Under the pieces are notes generated by a model. It saw only the letters and a list, made by a program, of their open reading frames with translations, searched no databases and was not told the origin of the DNA. A DNA stretch of 64,000 nucleotides from contig DASRFA010000060.1 of assembly GCA_035651755.1 (NCBI GenBank), positions 186,001 to 250,000 of the forward strand. The letters are read 5' to 3'. The stretch is from DASRFA01 sp035651755. GTDB taxonomy: Bacteria > Desulfobacterota > Binatia > UBA12015. Each line of letters starts with the position of its first letter. Position 1 is the first letter of the stretch. This document shows positions 8,620-16,685 of this stretch, one piece after another. The position numbers and the translations under genes were made by a program.

Positions 8620-9890
8620 GCGTTCTAGTAGCCGACCGGGAAGCGGGCCGCTATGTCAAGCATCTTCTCAGATTCTTGGGTCAAGCAAATGCAGAACGGC
8701 GGCTCGCAGCAATCGACCGTGAGCTGCAACACGAAACCGGCATCTATGGCCACTACTGGGTCCGTCCGAGACGACGGTGGTGGCTCGGACTTCGAGAGGC
8801 CAGAGACGTCCTGAAGCAACACGGGTCTCTTCGCGGCAGGCTCACGCCGGAGATGTACGAGGCGCTCGATACAGCCGTGACAATCTCCCGGCTGTACAAA
8901 GGCATGCCGCCAGCCATACGCAACGACTTCGCGGGCCGGATCCTGAAGCTGGACGACCTTCGCCCGACGCTCGTCGAACTCGACGTTGCGGGTGTTTTCG
9001 ACGAGCACGGGTATCGTATCGAATGGTTGCCAGATCTTCCTGGCACGCGCCGCGCAGAATTCCTCGCTCACGGCAAGGAGCTGACGATCGAGGTCGAATG
9101 CAAGACGGAATCAGTCGACGAGGGCAGAAAGCTCGAGCGGCGGAGAGTCATCCGAGTGATCGAGAGAATCGTGAAGATTCTCGCAGACCGCGCCTTTCAT
9201 GGGAGCCTCGACGTCACGGTTGCGAAGCGGATGCCTCCCGGCGTGGAGTGGGAGGAGGCGCTTCTTCGGACCGTGAACGATATTCCGCCATCCGACGAAT
9301 CCGCTGCGACTCTGGAGGATGGGACACGCGTCGTCGTGTCCGGGGTCTATCCGAACGAGCGACGGGTAAGCGTAGCTGAAATCGAGACGGCGATGGGTGC
9401 TCAGCTCGATGAATTTGCGCACGTGTTCATTGGTGGCCGTCGCGATGGTGACCACGTGTTGAATCCAATCGCCGTCCGGATGGTGAGCGCAACGAAGGAC
9501 TCGGTTGTAACCGCGATCTTCGAGGACCTGAAGGACGCCCGCCGTCAATGTTCGGGAAAGCATCCGGCGCTGATCTGCTGTCACATCCCCGAGCTTAGCG
9601 CGGCGGACTTTCTAGAGCTTCGCAAGAGCGGCGCCCTGCGGGCAAAGACACGCCTGTTCTTCGAGAAGCATGCGCCGGAGTGGGTCTACGCAGTCTCGTA
9701 CAGTTCCGAGCCGGAGGCGGTCCGCTATCCCAACGGATATGGCAGCGTGACTCACTCCGTCGCGTTTCGAAACCCCCAGTTCAAGTCAGCTGGCGGCAAA
9801 CGGCTGCCACCCGTACCGGGCCGACTCGACGAGGATGAACCTATCTCCCCGTTCGTTCGAGGAAGAGGAGGAGTTGGTATGCGAGACTGA
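8616..9890 (+). CDS. PD-(D/E)XK-like nuclease, second gene of a candidate defence pair
   Basis: A 424-residue protein starting with TTG inside the stop of the HEPN-like gene. Residues about 115-185 read ELDVAGVFDEHGYRIEW...RRAEFLAHGKELTIEVECKTES, then a long basic helix. The spacing E121, E148, then E161-C-K163 fits the core of the PD-(D/E)XK fold, where an acidic residue precedes a beta-hairpin ending in (D/E)xK. The remainder is mixed alpha/beta and unrecognised. The last 50 bases overlap a convergent minus-strand gene. The lower GC in this gene (for example around 8650-8700, near 50%) suggests recent acquisition. It could be a DNA nuclease effector or an RNA-processing partner of the HEPN-like protein; motif evidence alone cannot decide. 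Confidence 0.75.
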   Translation: MSVLVADREAGRYVKHLLRFLGQANAERRLAAIDRELQHETGIYGHYWVRPRRRWWLGLREARDVLKQHGSLRGRLTPEMYEALDTAVTISRLYKGMPPAIRNDFAGRILKLDDLRPTLVELDVAGVFDEHGYRIEWLPDLPGTRRAEFLAHGKELTIEVECKTESVDEGRKLERRRVIRVIERIVKILADRAFHGSLDVTVAKRMPPGVEWEEALLRTVNDIPPSDESAATLEDGTRVVVSGVYPNERRVSVAEIETAMGAQLDEFAHVFIGGRRDGDHVLNPIAVRMVSATKDSVVTAIFEDLKDARRQCSGKHPALICCHIPELSAADFLELRKSGALRAKTRLFFEKHAPEWVYAVSYSSEPEAVRYPNGYGSVTHSVAFRNPQFKSAGGKRLPPVPGRLDEDEPISPFVRGRGGVGMRD

Positions 9891-10110
9891 TACGCTCACG
9901 GATCACCGCGCGCAGCTCTTCGTTGTCCACGCATTCGGCCACGTACGCGATGTGACCTGATAGTGCGCCCTCGTCTATCCTACTGCCGTGATCCCGCTGG
10001 TACTGGTCGATGAAGTCGTAGAACCGATCCATGTCGAGCGGGTGGCGCGTGTGCCACGTCTCCGTCCTCACCCACTGGCGCAGCTTTGCCTCGGTCGCGG
10101 TGCTCAGCAT
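9841..10110 (-). CDS. Small hypothetical protein converging on the nuclease gene
   Basis: An 89-residue frame (MLSTATEAKLRQWVRTET...) with protein-like composition: amphipathic helices, several Tyr, Trp and Phe, and an acidic middle, ending FLERTGR. The start could instead be an in-frame ATG at 10131 or 10164; none has a strong ribosome site. Its 3' end overlaps the 3' end of the PD-(D/E)XK gene by 50 bases, tail to tail. It lies on the strand of the phage genes, so it may be a phage remnant, a third component of the cargo island, or an antitoxin-like regulator. No family is recognised. Confidence 0.5.
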   Translation of the reverse strand: MLSTATEAKLRQWVRTETWHTRHPLDMDRFYDFIDQYQRDHGSRIDEGALSGHIAYVAECVDNEELRAVIRERISLAYQLLLFLERTGR

Positions 10111-10262
10111 GGCGACGCTGTACTCGCCCATCCGAACGCTTTGCAAGCCGGAGGCTCGGCGCACTGGCGAATCGCTCAGATGACAGCCCGCAGTACTCCA
10201 TCCGATCGCTGAAAGCTCTTCCTGACAGCGGCGTCGGTTGGTCGAGAGGAGGACCGAAACCC

Positions 10263-10703
10263 ATGCGCATCGCGACCCTCGTCACCGTCACCGTCCTCGC
10301 CGTCGCCCTCGCTGAACCCGCCGGGGCTATACCCTTCGACCTCCAGGTGAACTGCGCGAAGATGCGCTGGCTTCTCGCGGGCTTCGGCGCCGCGCGGATC
10401 GCGATGTGCCATGCGCAGGCTGCCGACGCGCACGATGAAGCGGTCTGCCGCGAACAGGTCCGGCACGACGAGGAGAACACCGCCCTGACGCTCGAGGCAC
10501 AGGGTTGCCCTGCGCTCGACATCGCGGAATCGAACGAGGCGCGGGCGGTCGGGCAGTGCCTTCCAGGGGTCCCTGAGGGCTTCTACGACGACTGCACACC
10601 GTCGGCCCGCGGCGGCTGCGAGGGCTCATGCGCGGCAGGCTCGTTCAGGACCTGCGCCGAACTGGAGACCGGTGGTTGCGGCTGCGTTCCGCTCGCGGAG
10701 TAG
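10263..10703 (+). CDS. Secreted cysteine-rich protein
   Basis: A 146-residue protein with a clear Sec signal peptide (MRIATLVTVTVLAVALAEPAGA, cleavage probably after AGA) and about 13 cysteines in the mature part, paired in a way that suggests disulfides in the periplasm or outside. A good ribosome site (AGGAGG) lies ten bases before the ATG. The C-terminus (ARGGCEGSCAAGSFRTC...GGCGCVPLAE) resembles small Cys-rich extracellular modules. It is transcribed against the terminase genes and ends 19 bases from the terL stop. Secreted cargo in prophages can act in lysogenic conversion, but no family is recognised. Confidence 0.7.
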   Translation: MRIATLVTVTVLAVALAEPAGAIPFDLQVNCAKMRWLLAGFGAARIAMCHAQAADAHDEAVCREQVRHDEENTALTLEAQGCPALDIAESNEARAVGQCLPGVPEGFYDDCTPSARGGCEGSCAAGSFRTCAELETGGCGCVPLAE

Positions 10704-10722
10704 CAGCGGACGCCCAAAGACT

Positions 10723-12186
10723 TCAGAGCCACCCGGCGACGTTCACGTCGATGATACCGATGCCGCCGAGCGGGTTGCCGCGCCGCCGTCTCGCAAGCCC
10801 GACGACGACGCCGGCAACCGCGTTCGCGCGGTCGTCGTGCTGCCCGGGCCGATGGTCGACGCGATCGCGCCCTGCCGTTCCCCGACGACGCTCGAGCCCG
10901 CGGAGCTCGCGGAGCAGCTTCGTATCGTCCGGCAGCTCGACGTTGCCCGCGTTCACGACCGGGAGAAACTCCAGGTACAGCGCAGATCGGTCGAGCGAAG
11001 CGAGCTCGTATCGGATCCCATGGTGGCGGAACGCCTCTCGAGGCCACTCGCCCGCGTAGCGATCGCCGGTCACGCCGGAGAGCCGATAGCTCTTCAGCAG
11101 GGCCGCGATCTCCTCGACGACGCCCGACGGATTGAACGGCGGCTTCCACGCGCGCACCGCGTCCACTACGACGCGCTCGCCATCCCGGTGGCCGATCGCA
11201 GCCGTGAACGCGTCCCGCGTGCCCCCAGACGGGTCGACGAATGCGCGGTAGTGGACGCCATCGACCGGTGGCAGCTCGCGCCTCTCGGGCACCACACAGG
11301 CCTCGAGCGCGTCGGGTTCGAAGAAGGTCGCGACCCCCGAGCGGAACTCGCCGAGGACCTCGCTGCGATACGCCTCCGGGTCGTCGGCCCGCATGCGCTC
11401 GAGGTAGTCCGCCGGGAGTAACGGGTTCATGTCGGGCGCGGTCGCCTGCCAGACGAGCGTCGTCGCTTCGTCGCGGCCGTGGTATCGGCGATGCAACTCC
11501 CAGAGCGCGCCGGCCTGAGAGTACGGCGACGAGAGGACCACCACCTTACCCCCGGTGGTCGCGAGAGCGGGCCGCAGCGCCCGCAGCATCTCGACGTCGG
11601 TCGGGCGGCCGTCGGTCGACGTGAAGAACGCGAGCTCGTCGACGACGGCGACACGGGCGCGCAGCCCGCGAACCGACGCCGGCCGGCAGGGGTAGGCCGC
11701 CAGCGTCACGCCCGAGCGCAGCCGGATCGCGTCGGCGCGCATCTCCGCGACGGACCGCTCGAGGATCGGCACCGTCTCGAACGGCGCGCGCGCGTACCCG
11801 AAGAGAGCGCGGAGAGCGGCTCGGTGGTCCTGGGCGACGAGCACGGCGTACAGCTCCGTCCGATCCGGCTCGCGCGCCGCCAGCACCGCCTCGAACGCCG
11901 CGATGGTAGCCGCGATCCGCGTCTTGCCGCTCTGCCTGCCGACGATGCAAACGACCTCCGGAAAGCCTCCAGGCGCCGGTTCGTACGTCGTGCGGCCCGT
12001 GTGCCGGCTGAACGTCTCGAGGTCCTCGCCCTCGAGCGGTAGGCCGTACGCGGCGCGCAGGAACACGAGCCAGGCGCGCCAGGTGGAGAGGTCGCGGAAG
12101 GCCGGCAGGCCGCCGAAGAGTGCGGCGTCCTCGAGCGCGTCGAGGATCGAGAACGAGCTCCTGCGACGCGCGGCTCCGCTGCTCAT
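10723..12186 (-). CDS. terL: Terminase large subunit
   Basis: This is the ATPase-nuclease motor that pumps phage DNA into proheads and cuts it. Walker A is IVGRQSGKT (residues about 81-89), Walker B is VAVVDELAFF (about 179-188), and the coupling segment follows near VVVLSSP. The C-terminal RNase H-like nuclease begins at RAFVDPSGGTRDAFT. The 487-residue length is normal. The gene overlaps the small-subunit gene by ATGA, the usual terS-terL arrangement. No portal or capsid gene follows downstream, which is abnormal for an intact phage. Confidence 0.95.
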   Translation of the reverse strand: MSSGAARRRSSFSILDALEDAALFGGLPAFRDLSTWRAWLVFLRAAYGLPLEGEDLETFSRHTGRTTYEPAPGGFPEVVCIVGRQSGKTRIAATIAAFEAVLAAREPDRTELYAVLVAQDHRAALRALFGYARAPFETVPILERSVAEMRADAIRLRSGVTLAAYPCRPASVRGLRARVAVVDELAFFTSTDGRPTDVEMLRALRPALATTGGKVVVLSSPYSQAGALWELHRRYHGRDEATTLVWQATAPDMNPLLPADYLERMRADDPEAYRSEVLGEFRSGVATFFEPDALEACVVPERRELPPVDGVHYRAFVDPSGGTRDAFTAAIGHRDGERVVVDAVRAWKPPFNPSGVVEEIAALLKSYRLSGVTGDRYAGEWPREAFRHHGIRYELASLDRSALYLEFLPVVNAGNVELPDDTKLLRELRGLERRRGTAGRDRVDHRPGQHDDRANAVAGVVVGLARRRRGNPLGGIGIIDVNVAGWL

Positions 12187-12707
12187 GCATGCCCCTCGCC
12201 TTCCGGTTCCGCGATCGCAGGCGCTGCGTCGCGCGCGGGCGCGCGCTCCTCGCCGCCGGCGCTCGGTTGTCCAGTCTCACCCGCCCCGAACTTCGACTCG
12301 AGGTACGAGCCGACGTCCGGCGCCTCGCGAACGCGCCGCCGGAGTCCCAGCGCCTCGAGGTACCGCACGAGGCTATCCGCGAGGCGCTGGCGCTCGAGGA
12401 CGACGGGAAAGAGCTTGCGCCGGCTGCGGTTCACGAGCGACGGCTGCTCGAGCAAGAAGCGATCGACGCTCGACAGCATGAGGTAGGTCGTCGTCGCTGC
12501 GTCCACGACCACGCGCTCCTGCGCGGAGATGGCGTCCTCGCCACCGAGATCCGCGATGAGCGCGGCGCGCCACTCCCGAAGCGCGTCGCCGGCGGGCCCC
12601 TCGAGCAGCCCACCCTTCCCCTTCGCCTCCACCGCGTCGAGCGCGCCCTTCAGGACGTACAGGCCGTGCCGCTTGTAGTACGGCCGCTTCTTGGGTGGTC
12701 GCGACAC
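12183..12707 (-). CDS. terS: Terminase small subunit-like protein
   Basis: Position immediately before terL with an ATGA overlap identifies this as the DNA-recognition subunit. The protein (174 residues) starts MSRPPKKRPYYKRHGLYVLKGALDAVE and is helical and basic, with an Ala/Glu/Pro-rich tail. I chose the GTG at 12707 because a GGAGGC ribosome site lies six bases upstream; a longer frame back to 12812 has no such signal. The helix pair after residue 70 (SAQERVVVDAATTTYLMLSSVDRFLL) would fit the oligomerisation region. Function is inferred mainly from context. Confidence 0.75.
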   Translation of the reverse strand: MSRPPKKRPYYKRHGLYVLKGALDAVEAKGKGGLLEGPAGDALREWRAALIADLGGEDAISAQERVVVDAATTTYLMLSSVDRFLLEQPSLVNRSRRKLFPVVLERQRLADSLVRYLEALGLRRRVREAPDVGSYLESKFGAGETGQPSAGGEERAPARDAAPAIAEPEGEGHA

Positions 12708-12844
12708 AGTTACGCCTCCGCGCAGACCTCGGTCGGGCCCGCGCCGATCGGCACCAGGAGGCGGGCCGCGCGGGGGCAATTTGTTTCCAAGCGACCGGTT
12801 GGGAACAGGCACGCCGAGCTAGCGTTCGGCCCCAGCGTCCTGCC

Positions 12845-12986
12845 GAGAAAAGTCAGATTTGTCCCAGGGGGCCGCCACGTTCTCGTTTTCACCGACATCT
12901 CCAAGTTACTGATCTTTCTCAGGGTGGGTGATTTCACTCACACGCTTTGTGGATGTGGGACCATACGGACAAATCTGATTTTTCTC
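12845..12986. repeat. 20-base inverted repeat around the 3' end of the DUF3987 gene
   Basis: GAGAAAAGTCAGATTTGTCC at 12845-12864 matches, inverted and at 19 of 20 positions, GGACAAATCTGATTTTTCTC at 12967-12986. The 102-base interval contains a smaller imperfect palindrome at 12924-12941 (GTGGGTGATTTCACTCAC) and the stop of the DUF3987 gene (12906). The right arm is coding (EKNQICP); the left arm is in the untranslated gap before terS. It could fold as a large hairpin in the transcript or act as a replication or packaging site. Confidence 0.75.
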
Positions 12987-14573
12987 CGTCGCCTTCGGGT
13001 GCACTGCGAAGCGCCGCTTCGGCTTCGTCACCTTCTCGGCCCGGAGTTCGTGGAGCCAGCCGTCAGCGCAGAGCTTCGCGATGGCGGCGTCGAGTCGTTC
13101 CGGGTCGAGCGCGCGCAACATCCGTTGGAAGTCGCGACGCTCGACGAGTCGCCCGCGGCGAGCAGCGACGGCGAGCACGGCTCGCGCGTCCTCGATCACG
13201 GGATCGGCGCCCATCCGCGCGAAGGCGGCCCGCGCGTGTGCAGCTTGGTAGCGCCCGATCGCGATCGCGGCCTCGATGGTGGGTAGACCGATGGTGTCCG
13301 CGACCTCGCCCGCGCGCCATGCGTTGGCGATGTGAAGGCCCGCGGCGATACGGGCGACCCGGCCGGCGTGCTTCGACGCCCAGTCGGCAAGCGCTTCGTA
13401 CGCCTCCCCGGGGCGTTGGCCGAGCTCCAGGTCTCCCGCGTATGCGAGGAGCACCTGCCGCGCTTCGATCGAGACGGTGAGCGCGGGGATCTCGGACGTC
13501 GGCGGCGTCGGGAGTTCCCAGAGCGCCCGCATGCGGCCGTGATATCGGCTCGCGATGACCTCGGAGACCGAAGGCGGGTCGACGTCGCGGTACCCGACCA
13601 GGCTTCTCGGGATCGCGTACGCGAATCGGCCGAGCAGCCCGAGGTCCCGGAGCTGCCGTCGGCGCGCGAGCCCGTCGAGGATGGCGGGCTGCACCACGAG
13701 CCCCAAGGTGAGAGCCGGCCGAGTCAAGCTCTCGTCCCCACGGCCAACGCGCGATGACTCGTATGGCTCGCCGTCGTAGGCGGACAGGACGAGGGTCGGC
13801 CGGTCGTCGCTGCCCTTCTCCGAGTAGCGGCTCAGGATCGCGGTCTCTGCGAACGTTCCTTCCGCCGCGAGCACCGCGAGGCGCTCATCGTTCCCGACCA
13901 GCAGCGTCACGAGGCGCTCGGGCGTGACGTCGTCGACGAGCTCTCGGACGAGCGTCGGGACGCGCATGCTCTCGAGGTGCTCGCGGGCAGCCTTTGCGAG
14001 AGCGAGCGCGTTTGCCGCTTCGTCTTCGGTCTTGGCGTGGGCAGCGCGCTTTTCGAAGTGTTCGACGCGCGCCTTTCGGACCCGGTGCTCCTGCGCGGCC
14101 GCGGCGACGATCGGCGCGAGCTCCTGGTTGCGGGCGGCGAGGTGGGCGTGCACCGGCTTCGTGAGAGCGGAGACAACCGCTGTTTTGCGATTGCCCGGTG
14201 GAAGGACCGTCAGCGTGTAGAGGTTCAATGGCTCGCGCCAGCCGGGCTTCGGCTCGATTTCGTACTTGCGCGCCACGGCCGCGGCGACGGTCGACAACGC
14301 GAGCATCGCGGCCGCGCAGGGCGGCGTCTGGGTCTGGACGGCAACCGCTTCGACGAAGTCGCGAAGCCACGCAGGGAGGGACGCCGTCGGGAAGTCGGGA
14401 AGATCCGCGACGACCTCGAGCGGGATCGGTTCGTCCCACTGGATGCTTGCGAGCTCGGGATCGTACGGTGCCGCGTTCTCGAGCTCCTCGACGAGCGCCG
14501 CGGGCCCATGGCTCCGGCCGATCTCGTTGTCGTCGAGCGCGGCGCGCGCGGCCTTCACCGCAGGACCTCGCAC
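12906..14573 (-). CDS. DUF3987-family primase-helicase-like protein
   Basis: A 555-residue protein of the DUF3987 (YfjI-like) type found beside primases in prophages and plasmids. Diagnostic stretches are FPTASLPAWLRDFVEAVAVQTQTPPCAAAMLALSTVAAA, LNLYTLTVLPPGNRKTAVVS (a P-loop-like segment with GNRKT at about residue 130), a coiled helical insert (residues about 155-205), and SAYDGEPYESSRVGRGDESLTRPALTLGLVVQP. The C-terminal third is winged-helix-like. The final 25 residues (EKNQICPYGPTSTKR...) coincide with one arm of a long inverted repeat. The start overlaps the primase gene by 19 bases. Expected role: phage DNA replication initiation. Confidence 0.85.
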   Translation of the reverse strand: MRGPAVKAARAALDDNEIGRSHGPAALVEELENAAPYDPELASIQWDEPIPLEVVADLPDFPTASLPAWLRDFVEAVAVQTQTPPCAAAMLALSTVAAAVARKYEIEPKPGWREPLNLYTLTVLPPGNRKTAVVSALTKPVHAHLAARNQELAPIVAAAAQEHRVRKARVEHFEKRAAHAKTEDEAANALALAKAAREHLESMRVPTLVRELVDDVTPERLVTLLVGNDERLAVLAAEGTFAETAILSRYSEKGSDDRPTLVLSAYDGEPYESSRVGRGDESLTRPALTLGLVVQPAILDGLARRRQLRDLGLLGRFAYAIPRSLVGYRDVDPPSVSEVIASRYHGRMRALWELPTPPTSEIPALTVSIEARQVLLAYAGDLELGQRPGEAYEALADWASKHAGRVARIAAGLHIANAWRAGEVADTIGLPTIEAAIAIGRYQAAHARAAFARMGADPVIEDARAVLAVAARRGRLVERRDFQRMLRALDPERLDAAIAKLCADGWLHELRAEKVTKPKRRFAVHPKATEKNQICPYGPTSTKRVSEITHPEKDQ

Positions 14574-15547
14574 CGCCCATTGAGCGTTCGCGCGATCAGG
14601 CTTGCATACTTCTCGCCCGCCTCATCTCGATGCGTTCGGAGGAACACGCGCGCGCCGCCCGGGATGCGGTCCGCGATCGCCTGTGTCCACGTACCGGCCG
14701 CGACACCGAGGACGGCGGGCCCATCGCCCGCTTCCCCGAACGCGACGGCCCACGTCAAGAAATCGGGCACGCCCTCCGCGATGATGATCCGGCGATCCCA
14801 GCCTTCGAGCTCGTGACCCGCCAGCATGCGGCGCGCGAGCTGATCAGCGAACACACCCGCAGCTGCGTGTCCTGCCGGCCAGAGCGATTTCGGGAGGACG
14901 CCGGCGCGCACCGCGCGCGCGTGCAGGGACACGACGTCTCCGAGGGCATCGAGAGTCTCAACGATGAGACAGTGGCCCGTGTCGGGCCACCATCCGGCAG
15001 CGGTGCGCGCCCACCGTGGCAGGCCGGCCGTCTGGCTGACCGCTCGAGCGAGGCCGCGATCGGCGACTTGATCCGGCACGATGCCGCGACTCTCGAGGAA
15101 GGCGCACGTTGTCGGATCGTCGACGACGGCGACCGCGCCGTCCCAGAGCGCGAGGACCTCGGCGCGCGGAGGTGGGGTGCGCTCCGGCTTCGAGCTCGGC
15201 CATGGGATCGCAGCGGCCGCCTTCGGCGGCGCGCCCGGCACGATGCCCGCGATCTTCTCGGCGATCTCGACGACGCGCCCGAACGCCTCTCCGCGGAGCT
15301 CGAGGCGGTGAAGCGCAGCCACGACGTCGAGCGCCGAGCCGCCCTTTCCGCAACCGAAGCAGTGGAACAACAGCCGACCGCGCGTGACGGCGATCGAGAG
15401 GCTGCCGGTGCGCTCTTCGTGCCAGCAGCATCGAGCTTTCCATCCACGCCCGTCTCGGATGAGGCTCTCGAGTCCGAGCGCCGCGGGGTCGACGAGCTCG
15501 CCCTTCACGCGCTCAGCGCGATCGGCGAGCGGCGCAGGGACGCTCAC
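14555..15547 (-). CDS. CHC2 zinc-finger/Toprim DNA primase
   Basis: A 330-residue phage primase. The zinc finger is near the N-terminus (ARCCWHEERTGSLSI...LLFHCFGCGKGGSALD, residues about 38-75: C, H, then CxxC). The Toprim core has IIIAEGVPDFLTW (Glu of motif I) and VFLRTHRDEAGEKYA, where the usual DxD is H-R-D, so the first Asp is replaced by His. It forms an overlapping pair with the DUF3987 gene and overlaps the upstream small gene by ATGA. It would lay primers for phage DNA synthesis; the His substitution may alter metal binding. Confidence 0.88.
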   Translation of the reverse strand: MSVPAPLADRAERVKGELVDPAALGLESLIRDGRGWKARCCWHEERTGSLSIAVTRGRLLFHCFGCGKGGSALDVVAALHRLELRGEAFGRVVEIAEKIAGIVPGAPPKAAAAIPWPSSKPERTPPPRAEVLALWDGAVAVVDDPTTCAFLESRGIVPDQVADRGLARAVSQTAGLPRWARTAAGWWPDTGHCLIVETLDALGDVVSLHARAVRAGVLPKSLWPAGHAAAGVFADQLARRMLAGHELEGWDRRIIIAEGVPDFLTWAVAFGEAGDGPAVLGVAAGTWTQAIADRIPGGARVFLRTHRDEAGEKYASLIARTLNGRCEVLR

Positions 15548-15966
15548 CGACGGCGTCTCCGTCGATCGCGATGCTCGGACTCGATGCGGAGAACGCGCGC
15601 GTCAAACCATTCGACATCGCGAGGGTCTCGAGCGGAAGCGAGTCCGTAGACGGCGCGCGCCCATTCGCGGCGCAGATCCAGCGCGCTCAGGCCAGCGAGA
15701 TCGAGATGCTCGAACCGATCGGCCTCGCGCTCGCCGTGAAGCGGGTTCGGTGCGCGGGCGAAGTGTCCCGCTGGTCCATCGGGAGCGACCGACCGCAATT
15801 GATGCGTGCGCACCCACCGTCGGTCGCGGCCATTGCGGATCTCGGGCCGCGCCGACGGGCCCGCCGCATTGCGAGCGACGTCTGAGCGTAATACGGTCTG
15901 CTCGTCGGTCCTGATTTCGGGCGCGCCTTCGTCGCGGGGGGCGCGCCTTTCCTTTGTGTGAATCAC
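15544..15966 (-). CDS. Phage hypothetical protein
   Basis: A 140-residue, very Arg-rich and Asp-rich frame that overlaps the primase start by ATGA, the habit of this operon. The C-terminal third (LSALDLRREWARAVYGLASARDPRDVEWFDARVLRIES) looks like a helical fold; the N-terminal half is low in hydrophobic residues and may be disordered or a wrong extension. No family recognised. Position suggests an early replication-linked function. Confidence 0.55.
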   Translation of the reverse strand: MIHTKERRAPRDEGAPEIRTDEQTVLRSDVARNAAGPSARPEIRNGRDRRWVRTHQLRSVAPDGPAGHFARAPNPLHGEREADRFEHLDLAGLSALDLRREWARAVYGLASARDPRDVEWFDARVLRIESEHRDRRRRRR

Positions 15967-16035
15967 GGCGCCGCCGCTGCCAACGGCATCTCGGTCACGA
16001 CCGGCGCCGACGCTCCGTCCTTTCGGTTGATCGGC

Positions 16036-16305
16036 TCACGCCGCCGCTGGCCCGGGCCCATCGCCACTCCCCTCCCCTCCTCGCAACGCCGCCTCGCGCA
16101 CCGCCGCTTCGCACGCACGCGCGATCGGCAGACCGCCGTCCGACCGCGGCGAGCGCTCCCACTGAACGACGCGATTTTCGTCCGACAGCAAGAACTCGCC
16201 GGCCAGCTCGCCCGAGGTGGTCACGCATCGACCGCGGCCGCGCTCGTCGACGGTCGCCCGGTACTCGTAGAGACCCACGGCGAAGCGAACGTTGAGCGGC
16301 TTCAT
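16036..16305 (-). CDS. Small phage hypothetical protein
   Basis: An 89-residue frame (MKPLNVRFAVGLYEYRATVDERGRGRC...) whose ATG overlaps the preceding stop (ATGA at 16305-16302). The first 50 residues alternate hydrophobic and polar residues as in a small beta-sheet protein; the tail is Gly/Pro-rich. No family recognised. A 69-base gap separates it from the next gene of the run. Confidence 0.6.
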   Translation of the reverse strand: MKPLNVRFAVGLYEYRATVDERGRGRCVTTSGELAGEFLLSDENRVVQWERSPRSDGGLPIARACEAAVREAALRGGEGSGDGPGPAAA

Positions 16306-16685
16306 CGGACGAGTCTCCGGATCGTGCGCGAAACGGGCTTGCTCCGCTGTCGAACGCGGTCGTTCTCGAGTGCTCGCTCGAGGCGCTCGATCGTGCTTGG
16401 GCGGTGCGCGAAGCCTCGCGTGGCGACGTTGCGGAGCTCGCCGCGGAGTTGATGCGCAATCTCTCGCTCCGCGGGGTCTGAAATGCGCTTCGCGCCCCGC
16501 AGCTGATCGGCTGTACCGACCGGGAACAGGTAAGCGTGTCTGGGCAAGATCGAGGCGAGGCGCGAACGCAGCTCTTCGGGCAGGAGGTCGGGTCGGCTGA
16601 ACACGACTCCGCCGTGCTCGCTCTCCCGAAAGCCGCGAACACCGTACGCCGCCGCGTCGAGAACGAATCGCTGTGCGAGTGTCAT
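16302..16685 (-). CDS. Small phage hypothetical protein
   Basis: A 127-residue frame starting MTLAQRFVLDAAAYGVRGFRESEHGGVVFSRPDLLP, helical and Arg-rich, ending in a basic tail. The ATG at 16685 overlaps the stop of the upstream gene and its own stop overlaps the next ATG, both as ATGA, which strongly supports the frame. No known family. A longer frame back to 16763 exists, but the overlap favours 16685. Confidence 0.65.
   Translation of the reverse strand: MTLAQRFVLDAAAYGVRGFRESEHGGVVFSRPDLLPEELRSRLASILPRHAYLFPVGTADQLRGAKRISDPAEREIAHQLRGELRNVATRGFAHRPSTIERLERALENDRVRQRSKPVSRTIRRLVR

Noticed and set aside
12710..12937. 75-codon minus-strand frame between terS and the DUF3987 gene
   Set aside because: It runs through both the inverted-repeat loop and the DUF3987 3' end, lacks a ribosome site and has no protein-like core.
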